Positions 1 to 8,447 of a stretch of 32,390 nt of DNA are shown here, in pieces; position 1 is the stretch's first letter, and each line of letters opens with the position of its first letter. The stretch comes from Bacteroidales bacterium (GTDB lineage: Bacteria > Bacteroidota > Bacteroidia > Bacteroidales > PWNQ01): the NCBI GenBank assembly GCA_021740245.1, contig JAIPAE010000016.1, forward strand, positions 1 to 32,390, written 5' to 3'. The notes under the pieces were generated by a model that worked only from the letters and a program-made list of their open reading frames with translations, searched no databases and was not told the origin of the DNA. The position numbers and the translations under genes are program-made.

Positions 1-2260
1 AAAATTACATCAAACCACAACCACGTCAGACAGGGCATCCGATAATTCGCCAATGTCTTCTATCCCAAAATTACATCAAACCACAACTTAAAAATTGTCG
101 GGGTTTATTTTTTGAAAAATGTCTTCTATCCCAAAATTACATCAAACCACAACTCCGGGCGGCGGGCATTAGCTGCGCGGTCAAATGTCTTCTATCCCAA
201 AATTACATCAAACCACAACATACGCGAATACCAGGACACAATCATTAAAATGTCTTCTATCCCAAAATTACATCAAACCACAACAAACCTCGTATTTCCC
301 TTTCAGGGCTTCTTAATGTCTTCTATCCCAAAATTACATCAAACCACAACCTACTATAATCGCGGCGCTTGACGTTACAGAATGTCTTCTATCCCAAAAT
401 TACATCAAACCACAACTACAGAGGAGAACATCCCGTTTTTTCTCGAAATGTCTTCTATCCCAAAATTACATCAAACCACAACAAGCTCCTGTTTGCTCTT
501 TGTGGCTGCCAGAATGTCTTCTATCCCAAAATTACATCAAACCACAACTGCAGCTGTCTATGCCGACCATATCATGGCAATGTCTTCTATCCCAAAATTA
601 CATCAAACCACAACTGGTCGCATAGACACCAATTCTGTTAACACAATGTCTTCTATCCCAAAATTACATCAAACCACAACAATCTGATTCATCATTCGTT
701 CAGGTTCGTAAATGTCTTCTATCCCAAAATTACATCAAACCACAACGAGAGATAGATGAAGAAATACGGAATGATGAATGTCTTCTATCCCAAAATTACA
801 TCAAACCACAACAAACGGCTCATCGCCTCTGAATGTCTTAAGAATGTCTTCTATCCCAAAATTACATCAAACCACAACTATGGCCGCTTTGTGGATATGG
901 GTGTAGGCAATGTCTTCTATCCCAAAATTACATCAAACCACAACTTAACCAGGACAGTAGAAATATTGTTGATGAATGTCTTCTATCCCAAAATTACATC
1001 AAACCACAACTTTGCCTTTGGCTTTGCTTTTGGCTTTTTGAATGTCTTCTATCCCAAAATTACATCAAACCACAACTCCAAAAAACCCTTCGTTTAATGG
1101 CTACCAAATGTCTTCTATCCCAAAATTACATCAAACCACAACATCCGCATGCGGATCTTGAAATCTTCCGGCAATGTCTTCTATCCCAAAATTACATCAA
1201 ACCACAACGCTGTCCACCGCGTGGAGCATCGTTGCCTTAATGTCTTCTATCCCAAAATTACATCAAACCACAACATGAATCAGATCACCTTGCCAGCGGT
1301 TTTAAATGTCTTCTATCCCAAAATTACATCAAACCACAACCGATCACAAACTATGGGTCGAAGAGCTAATAATGTCTTCTATCCCAAAATTACATCAAAC
1401 CACAACACAGGTATCTCTGTAATGAACGAACAAGTCAATGTCTTCTATCCCAAAATTACATCAAACCACAACAGTGTCCCGGTCTATATCATAACCAATT
1501 TCAATGTCTTCTATCCCAAAATTACATCAAACCACAACAACCGTCTCGCCTTTGCCAGTCAAAAAGCCAATGTCTTCTATCCCAAAATTACATCAAACCA
1601 CAACGAATTATACGAAGATAGCAAAGAACTTGTAATGTCTTCTATCCCAAAATTACATCAAACCACAACAACGCGACACACGACGACACCATTGACCCAA
1701 ATGTCTTCTATCCCAAAATTACATCAAACCACAACAACCTCTGAATAGTCAGCATGAAGCTTCACAATGTCTTCTATCCCAAAATTACATCAAACCACAA
1801 CGGATTACGTGCAATCATATCACCTACTTTCAATGTCTTCTATCCCAAAATTACATCAAACCACAACTTAGGCTACATATATAATGTATGGTTCTAAATG
1901 TCTTCTATCCCAAAATTACATCAAACCACAACGAAAGGTCGTAGTTCTGCAATCTGCTTTCAATGTCTTCTATCCCAAAATTACATCAAACCACAACCAG
2001 GAAGTTTGATTGCTGATCATAATCAACAATGTCTTCTATCCCAAAATTACATCAAACCACAACTATGTCCTTGTACACATTTTGCCTTGTCATAATGTCT
2101 TCTATCCCAAAATTACATCAAACCACAACGAGGTTCTGTTCGTGGAATAGTAGCAAATAATGTCTTCTATCCCAAAATTACATCAAACCACAACTGCGGT
2201 GGGGGATAAAATTACTGCACGTAAAATGTCTTCTATCCCAAAATTACATCAAACCACAAC
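1..2260 (-). CRISPR. Type II-C CRISPR array: 36-bp repeat AATGTCTTCTATCCCAAAATTACATCAAACCACAAC (crRNA sense, minus strand: GTTGTGGTTTGATGTAATTTTGGGATAGAAGACATT); 34 full repeats plus a 21-nt partial repeat at the left edge; 34 spacers (29 of 30 nt, 5 of 29 nt)
   Basis: Exact repeats start at 52,118,184,249,315,381,447,513,579,645,711,777,843,909,975,1041,1107,1173,1239,1305,1371,1437,1503,1569,1634,1700,1766,1832,1897,1962,2028,2094,2159,2225. Spacers are unique. Orientation was assigned from tracrRNA anti-repeat complementarity. The array continues beyond position 1. Confidence 0.99.
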
Positions 2261-2353
2261 ATAGGGCTTCGGGTTGGTTGATATTCCTGCATTTCAAGCA
2301 TAATCACGACCATCAGAATCCGAATCAACCGCTATGAAGTGGTTATGCATCAG

Positions 2354-2361
2354 CAAAAATA
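2354..2361 (-). promoter_or_regulatory. Candidate Bacteroidetes -7 element (TATTTTTG on minus strand) in the cas2-array gap, directed into the array
   Basis: Matches TAnnTTTG on the minus strand 94 nt before the cas2-proximal repeat; no -33 TTTG found at 19-21 nt spacing. Confidence 0.3.
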
Positions 2362-2391
2362 ACAATTCTATTCTTTGGGAGGTATACATGT

Positions 2392-2754
2392 TCAAAATAT
2401 CTCCAGTTGTTTGGGACCAGGTGCGACTGGTTTTGATTTTGCTCCCCAGAAGTTCACGATCTGCCCATATTGTTTATCCGTCACTTTCAGGATACTCACC
2501 TGCCCCTCCTCCGGCACCAGAAATTTGACCCTTTTCATGTGAACCTCCGCGGATTCCTTGCTGGCACAATGCCGGGTATACACTGAATATTGCATCATTA
2601 CAAAACCATCTTTAAGCAAACGCTTACGAAAATCGGTGGCTGCTTTGCGTTGCTTTTTAGTTACTACAGGTAGATCAAAAAATACGAATAACCACATTAT
2701 TTTATAAGCATTCAAACGTTCGTGAGACATATCATTTAAATTCCGGTAATTCAA
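2392..2754 (-). CDS. cas2: CRISPR-associated endoribonuclease Cas2 (likely starts at the internal Met of MSHERLNAYKIMWLFVFFDLPV)
   Basis: Cas2-like N-terminus MWLFVFFDLPV..., F-R-LLKDGF-MMQYSVYTR motif; overlaps the end of cas1; adjacent to the array. Confidence 0.95.
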   Translation of the reverse strand: MNYRNLNDMSHERLNAYKIMWLFVFFDLPVVTKKQRKAATDFRKRLLKDGFVMMQYSVYTRHCASKESAEVHMKRVKFLVPEEGQVSILKVTDKQYGQIVNFWGAKSKPVAPGPKQLEIF

Positions 2755-3622
2755 GTTTTCGTTTTTCTCCTTTAAAACAGGCTACAAGTGATGCTGTAGT
2801 GGAAGAAATGGCAACCATTAATGGTCGTTTTAAATCACCTAGCTGCACGTCCATAGTCAATGTGTCAAGCAATTGCTTTTTATCCTCTTTCTCCATACTA
2901 AGGCTGTCAGGATTTCGCTCAAATATCTCCATAACCACTTCGTCAACATATGGGCGATAGGGCTCCATCAGGTCATCAGCAAGACAATATGCATTATACT
3001 TGCCGTGATGATGAATACCAAAAACCGGAAGCATCCCTGAAGCAGTAATCGCTCTGGCAACCGAAGCCCTGAGGATTGTATAGCCATAATTCAGCAAAAG
3101 GTTTGGTGGCTCACCATAACGGTCTCTTATAAAATTCTCTCCAAGTAAATGCTTCCAGTACAGCCGGGCAAATGCACCTTCCACATTAGTTGGGTCACCG
3201 CTCTTCACCCTGCTGACATAGCCGGGAACAGGTACTTTTTCAATTTTCCTCTTTTTTAATAGCGCCCCCTGATTACGAACTTTTGAAATCACTACCTGCT
3301 TCCAGAGCATTTTCTTCAGGCTTTGGCTTGCATTCACCTGCATACGTACCACTTCCGAATGAATATTATTTCCATCCAAATTTTGGAGCATGGCGGAAGG
3401 GTGATGCCTTTGATCACAGAAAAGCAAAGCGGTATTGTTGGCATTACAGGCTTCTATTACACGCAAGGTGAATGTAATTTGCGGATTCTCCAACACCATG
3501 AAACCAATATCCTCAATAGGCACAGAGTGCTCCTGGTTTTCCTCTTTTAAATAAACAATCAGTTGTTCATTTTTAAAAGAAAGATGAGAGGGTTTAGTAA
3601 AAAAAAGTGTGCGCTTTAGCAT
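2732..3622 (-). CDS. cas1: CRISPR-associated endonuclease Cas1 (type II)
   Basis: 296 aa; Cas1 motifs LLNYGYTILRASVARAI and LPVFGIHHHGKYNAYCLADDLMEPYRP; located between cas9 and cas2. Confidence 0.97.
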   Translation of the reverse strand: MLKRTLFFTKPSHLSFKNEQLIVYLKEENQEHSVPIEDIGFMVLENPQITFTLRVIEACNANNTALLFCDQRHHPSAMLQNLDGNNIHSEVVRMQVNASQSLKKMLWKQVVISKVRNQGALLKKRKIEKVPVPGYVSRVKSGDPTNVEGAFARLYWKHLLGENFIRDRYGEPPNLLLNYGYTILRASVARAITASGMLPVFGIHHHGKYNAYCLADDLMEPYRPYVDEVVMEIFERNPDSLSMEKEDKKQLLDTLTMDVQLGDLKRPLMVAISSTTASLVACFKGEKRKLELPEFK

Positions 3623-6600
3623 TATTTAGCTTCCCTTAATATCCCTTGCATATTGACTTCTACCTTAATTGGATTTTTTTCCTGCCACGCTTTAAAACTT
3701 ACTATTCGAATCTCAGTATCTTCGTTTTGAATTGAAGATGTCAGGTGATGTCTAAAAGTATAATACATGCTGGAAAGTTTCTGAACTCTGTACAGGTATT
3801 GGCTTAATTCAACTGTATTTATTTTATCATCTTTTACCTTATCACTTAACTCTTCAGGCAAACCTATCAAGAACATATCATTTACCTCTAATGTAGTAAT
3901 TATTTCTTTCCCATTTTCAGGCAATTGATGTTTTGACAGCCCCTGGCTTTCCCGCTCCGAGGCTTCCCAAAGGGTTACTATCTCTTCCTGCAGATTTCCA
4001 TCATGATCTTTATAAATTAATACATGATGATTGTTCCTCGGGTTTACATACTGATTAAGATTAGAGGTGGGTTTCCATATTTCTGTATTTCCCAAGTTTT
4101 CTCTTATCCGTACTTTTTTAATCGGGACTCTTTCTCCTCTCCTGTTTGGTAGCGTATATAGATTTCTGATCTTTTCTTGAAGGTCGTTAACCTGCTCCTC
4201 TATTCTTTTCTCTCCTTCTTCATCTTCTTTGCGCTTTTGTGCAAGTAGCTGCTTTATCTCTTTCCTTATTTCCTCCTCTTTTTCCCTGGCAAGTTTTACA
4301 ATTTCACGGATTCGATCATCTACTATTTTCTTAATCTGGTTATCCTTTAAATCTGAAAGTGACTTCCTTATATGAAAAGACTCTTCTTTTCCATACGGCT
4401 TTCTTTTCCCATATACAAATTGTTTATGAAGTTGACCACGCACAGCATACCCTTCACTATGAAGCTTTTTACCATTCTTGGTAATATCCATAGAAATCTT
4501 CTTCAGGACAGGATTATCCTTCAGATGCGAGACCAATATACCATCAGCAACTTCTTTCACATCATCCCTGAAGCTATCCCATGGATCAGGAAATGAAGGC
4601 TTGTTTACAGAGAAATTTCTATTCCTCTCATCCATCTGAGCGTTATACCTGTTAAGTTCATTTATATACCTATATTCTGTCATGGCAATAGTGACAGCAT
4701 CAATTGCATGATGCCTGTGATCATCCCTGTTCTTTTTAGGGTCAAATCGTATTTCACCTGTGTTTTTATCCACCCATATTTTTCCTTCAATCAGTTTCTC
4801 ATCCTTTTCAACCTTGGGTTCTGGATTGTGAATAGCAGTTAATTCAGCCGGTTGAGACTTAATATTAAAGACAGCCCAGTAGCGTCCCGGCTCTTCATCT
4901 ACTTCAATATTATAATCAGGATCAACTATAGAAGTATATTCACCTTCCTCGTTCACATCTCCTATTATTACAACCTGGTCGCTATTTACTTTAGGTTTTG
5001 CAGTCGAAACCGGGGTAAACTCTACATTTTCAAAATCAAGGTCCAGCAAAGCCCAATATTTACCATCATCAAAATCAGTACGGCACTCATAAATATAGGA
5101 TGAAAATACAAGGTCTTTTACTGTTCCAAATAAACAAATCCCATTTTTATTTTCCGGTCGTTCATTCTTTTTTGGAATCTCGAACTTACTTTTTATTATA
5201 TTGAATTTTGCAAAATATGTCCCGTCCTCTAATTCATTTGATGCTATTGGCTTCCTTTTTAAACTGTCGTGATTAAATTTTCCGTTTTTAACCTGTCCGC
5301 GTAGAACAATTTCATCTTCCCCTGTTTTAGGCCGGTCAAGATATTTCTTCTGCAACCTTACCGGTCCCTCTATACCCACTTTGGCATAATATTTACCATC
5401 CGGCAGATCAGGTGCATTCATTTTAAGACTCATTAATTTTGATTCATAAGAGTCCTTCTTCACATATCCGGGAAAACAAATTTCCTCTGCAGCCAGACTG
5501 GGTTTTGGATTAATTTGAGGGTAAAGACTCTTTATCTTATTCTCCTGGTCGGTTACTGCCCAATAAGGAATTGATCTTTTTTCATCTACCTGGTAAGAAA
5601 CTTCCTCAACACCATGAACGGGCTGTAAAATATTGTTCAGCCCCCATAACCTTCTCAGATCTGCTGTAACAGCTCCAGGCATTACCAATACTTCATCACA
5701 AATCTCAGAAAGTATTTCCTTGGCCTTTTTACTAATGTATCGATCATCATTGAGTTGCCTGCTAATAAATTCTTCTGTATTCCAGTCTTTTTTCCGTGCA
5801 GTAAATTTCTTTGCTTTTGAAAAAGGCAATAAGCTATAAGCTCTTCTTTCAATCTGATCCCATGAATTGGCACCCCAAAGGTTTTTGTCATTGTTCTGTT
5901 GATAAAACTGCCAGGGAGTTAAATCTCCTTTGAACTGATTAAATTTTGAGTCACATAATGTTTTATTGGCAAAGCTGTCGTCGAGCGAAACACTCCTGGG
6001 GATTATGTGCTCAATTTGCACCTTGTTTTCCTTACCTAACAGATCCGTATAGTTTATGGTGCGGTTGGAATAAGGACAAACAACTTTTCCAGCTTTTTCC
6101 TGAATTTCTTCAAATAATAGAACTTTCTGAATATTCTGCCGGGAATGAGCTAAACCGAATTCAGTTAATTTTTCCCTGGCTTTTTCATTTTTCTCTCTGT
6201 TCTGGAAAATATTATTTTTTGACTTTTGCCTGGCATTTTTACCTAGTTTTAATTCTCTACCCATTTCAACAGAAATCCTGTCGAATGATTCATATTTTTC
6301 AAGCAAAGCATTAACTAATCGCCTTAGTTCATTCATTGTCCGCTGAACAACCGGGTTTCTTAGATTTTCAATTTCAGACAGCTTTTTCTTCTTTGCTTTT
6401 TGTTTCACATCCTGACTATGATGATATAACTTTTTAAAGGAAGAATCATTTTCTAAAAATCCTAAATCATTGTTAGGGTCTGAAAGGTATTTTTTAATTT
6501 GTTCTATGGCCTCTCCTTCCTTATTATCTCCCCGCAATATTCTTATAATATCTCGCTCGATTTCATCGTGATACTCGCTAAATCTATCCCATCGGGATAT

Positions 6601-8196
6601 ATCACCATTTTCCATCCCATAATTAAATGCATTCATGACTCCCCCAAGAACAACGGCATCATTATACATATATCCCTTTTTTAGAAACGGCAAAATATTT
6701 TTAACTGCTTTTAGCGAAACACTCCCATAATCTTCTGTTTTTAAGCTTATTTTATCCAAATCATCTTTTGATTTGAGCTTAGCATCAAATTGTGTTGTAA
6801 TCTTTTCATATAAACGCTCATTATCATCATAAAAATAGAAGTCATGCCATATTTTTTCATAGTTATTTTTCCATATATCTTTTGGGAATAACTTTGATAA
6901 TTGAGCAATAGTAGGGCATCCAATCACTTTATGATCATCTTCATAATTAAAAGTTTCATAGGTAAGGTTCAACTTCTTCGGTATCTCTGCAAATTTAAAA
7001 GTGCTTTTCTTGCTTCTCATAAGTTCAACGATAACATCACGCTGTTCTAAGGGTATTTTCTGACCTGAACCAAATTGAATAGTATTTACAAACTGCCAAG
7101 CACGAAATTCTTCATAATCCGGATGAGATGCCGGGACAGGAGTTTTATTGTTTTCAAACCTACATTTACCTAATAATTTCTTTTGCGAACGCAAAGGTCT
7201 TTGAAAGAACAGGACACTATCTTTATTATCAAATTTCACATCTCCGTTATCCAAAGAAATACTCCCTCCGAGATGATCATGAAGTGGAATTTTTTGCATG
7301 GAAGTAACCTTTGTTAAAGTTTTGGTTGAGCCATTATTGTTCAGGAACACCTCTTCGACGAAAACACTATCCCGGTGCTTTTTCAGATATTCGATCCTAT
7401 GTTGATTTCTGTTACGATCTTTCCCTCCATTTAGAAAAACGGTTTTCTTTTTATCAATATAAACATCCGCCAATCCGAGCTGCCTTGCCTGCCGTTGCCA
7501 TATTTTCTCAAATTCAGCTACATACATATCACGCAGAGTATATCTTCCCCTGATTCTTTTGTCATTTCCCTCTTCATCCCGAACATCTTTATAAGGTTCA
7601 CCTTCTTTTGGCTCTATGTTTCTAAGGTACTGGCCTAATGTACGGTTTCCAAGTTCCTCCCTGGTTTTATCAATTCCAACCATAGCATCATTCCCTTTAT
7701 ATATAGCTCCGGTATCCTTGCTTTCCTTTCTACTGCTAAGGAAACCCCGCCTTTGAATCATATGATATAAAATTCTTCCAAATTCCATGCGGGTGATATT
7801 CTCCTCCAATGCTCTGCTTCTGATTTCATATGGATTTAGCTTGAACCATTCCTTGATCTTTTCTGATTCAGGAAAACCTCTGCCTGCAGTCTTCTCATCT
7901 TTTTTCCAGTGTTTCCATTGACCTAATTCTTCGTGAGTAAGCGGACACATCCCCTGATCGATGAGCAATTCAAGTAGTTTAATTTTTCGTATTTTTTTTC
8001 TAGCAACTTGTCTTCTTGTTTGTCTGAATTCTCTTCTTTCTGCATTTTTCGACTGTTCTCTTTCTCCATCACCTAAATTTACTACACCTTCTGGAAAAAT
8101 TCTTACTCCGGCATCAGATATTTGTTGATTTTCTTTATCCACAACAGCCCATCCTATGCTGTTGGTGCCTAGATCAAGTCCTAAAATTTGTGCCAT
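3622..8196 (-). CDS. cas9: Type II-C CRISPR RNA-guided endonuclease Cas9, 1524 aa, with a tandem-module insertion between HNH and RuvC-III
   Basis: RuvC-I MAQILGLDLGTNSIGWAVVD; Arg-rich bridge helix (NAERREFRQTRRQVARKKIRK); RuvC-II ISVEMGREL; HNH QIEHIIPRSVSLDDSFANKTLC; RuvC-III DDHRHHAIDAVTIAMTEY. Confidence 0.99.
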   Translation of the reverse strand: MAQILGLDLGTNSIGWAVVDKENQQISDAGVRIFPEGVVNLGDGEREQSKNAERREFRQTRRQVARKKIRKIKLLELLIDQGMCPLTHEELGQWKHWKKDEKTAGRGFPESEKIKEWFKLNPYEIRSRALEENITRMEFGRILYHMIQRRGFLSSRKESKDTGAIYKGNDAMVGIDKTREELGNRTLGQYLRNIEPKEGEPYKDVRDEEGNDKRIRGRYTLRDMYVAEFEKIWQRQARQLGLADVYIDKKKTVFLNGGKDRNRNQHRIEYLKKHRDSVFVEEVFLNNNGSTKTLTKVTSMQKIPLHDHLGGSISLDNGDVKFDNKDSVLFFQRPLRSQKKLLGKCRFENNKTPVPASHPDYEEFRAWQFVNTIQFGSGQKIPLEQRDVIVELMRSKKSTFKFAEIPKKLNLTYETFNYEDDHKVIGCPTIAQLSKLFPKDIWKNNYEKIWHDFYFYDDNERLYEKITTQFDAKLKSKDDLDKISLKTEDYGSVSLKAVKNILPFLKKGYMYNDAVVLGGVMNAFNYGMENGDISRWDRFSEYHDEIERDIIRILRGDNKEGEAIEQIKKYLSDPNNDLGFLENDSSFKKLYHHSQDVKQKAKKKKLSEIENLRNPVVQRTMNELRRLVNALLEKYESFDRISVEMGRELKLGKNARQKSKNNIFQNREKNEKAREKLTEFGLAHSRQNIQKVLLFEEIQEKAGKVVCPYSNRTINYTDLLGKENKVQIEHIIPRSVSLDDSFANKTLCDSKFNQFKGDLTPWQFYQQNNDKNLWGANSWDQIERRAYSLLPFSKAKKFTARKKDWNTEEFISRQLNDDRYISKKAKEILSEICDEVLVMPGAVTADLRRLWGLNNILQPVHGVEEVSYQVDEKRSIPYWAVTDQENKIKSLYPQINPKPSLAAEEICFPGYVKKDSYESKLMSLKMNAPDLPDGKYYAKVGIEGPVRLQKKYLDRPKTGEDEIVLRGQVKNGKFNHDSLKRKPIASNELEDGTYFAKFNIIKSKFEIPKKNERPENKNGICLFGTVKDLVFSSYIYECRTDFDDGKYWALLDLDFENVEFTPVSTAKPKVNSDQVVIIGDVNEEGEYTSIVDPDYNIEVDEEPGRYWAVFNIKSQPAELTAIHNPEPKVEKDEKLIEGKIWVDKNTGEIRFDPKKNRDDHRHHAIDAVTIAMTEYRYINELNRYNAQMDERNRNFSVNKPSFPDPWDSFRDDVKEVADGILVSHLKDNPVLKKISMDITKNGKKLHSEGYAVRGQLHKQFVYGKRKPYGKEESFHIRKSLSDLKDNQIKKIVDDRIREIVKLAREKEEEIRKEIKQLLAQKRKEDEEGEKRIEEQVNDLQEKIRNLYTLPNRRGERVPIKKVRIRENLGNTEIWKPTSNLNQYVNPRNNHHVLIYKDHDGNLQEEIVTLWEASERESQGLSKHQLPENGKEIITTLEVNDMFLIGLPEELSDKVKDDKINTVELSQYLYRVQKLSSMYYTFRHHLTSSIQNEDTEIRIVSFKAWQEKNPIKVEVNMQGILREAK

Positions 8197-8206
8197 AAAA
8201 CTTTGT

Positions 8207-8237
8207 TTTATAATGTTTTTACATTTGACATTATAAA
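8207..8237. repeat. Inverted repeat TTTATAATG-N13-CATTATAAA in the cas9 5' region
   Basis: Arms 8207-8215 and 8229-8237 are perfectly complementary (9 bp); the right arm overlaps the candidate cas9 -7 box. Confidence 0.6.
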
Positions 8238-8265
8238 ATTAAGATTTTTTTTGCATTGTAACAAA
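8234..8265 (-). promoter_or_regulatory. Candidate cas9 promoter (minus strand: TTTG-N20-TAATTTTA)
   Basis: -33 TTTG (plus CAAA 8262-8265), 20-nt spacer, then TAATTTTA (plus 8234-8241), one base off TAnnTTTG; about 38 nt from the cas9 ATG. Confidence 0.55.
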
Positions 8266-8281
8266 GATTTATTTATATTTG
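8250..8281 (+). promoter_or_regulatory. tracrRNA promoter, Bacteroidetes type (TTTG-N20-TATATTTG)
   Basis: -33 TTTG 8250-8253, -7 TATATTTG 8274-8281, exact 20-nt spacing, immediately upstream of the anti-repeat. Confidence 0.8.
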
Positions 8282-8285
8282 TCAT

Positions 8286-8363
8286 AATTACATCTTATCA
8301 CAATAAGGCTATATGCCGTAGGATGAAATCCTTTACTCCCGCTTCGGTGGGAGTTTCTTTTTT
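8286..8363 (+). ncRNA. tracrRNA (anti-repeat 8286-8304; nexus GGC-TATAT-GCC 8307-8317; hairpin AGGAT-GAA-ATCCT 8320-8332; terminator ACTCCCGC-TTCG-GTGGGAGT 8335-8354 plus T-tract)
   Basis: Anti-repeat AAUUACAUCUUAUCACAAU pairs with the crRNA 5' portion GUUGUGGUUUGAUGUAAUU at 17 of 19 positions (2 G-U wobbles) around a UU/UU internal loop; intrinsic terminator with UUCG loop and U-tract; canonical promoter upstream. Confidence 0.92.
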
Positions 8364-8447
8364 AACTCAAAATTAAAACTCATATTTTTATCTTACGCCT
8401 TATCCATATCGTAACTCCTTTGTATTTACTTGATTTAATACCTGACA

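Noticed and set aside
112-2095. ORFs translating as repeated NVFYPKITSNHN / MSSIPKLHQTTT peptides
   Set aside because: They arise because the repeat plus spacer unit is mostly 66 nt (a multiple of 3), so the repeat stays in frame; this is the CRISPR array, not a repeat protein.
2267-2330. GGTTGAT...ATCAACC inverted repeat between the array and cas2
   Set aside because: Only 7 bp with a long loop and no T-tract; not convincing as a terminator or leader element.
4372-7553. Plus-strand ORFs inside cas9 (e.g. 5946-6314, 4852-5103)
   Set aside because: Antisense to a clear Cas9 coding sequence; no recognisable motifs or start context.
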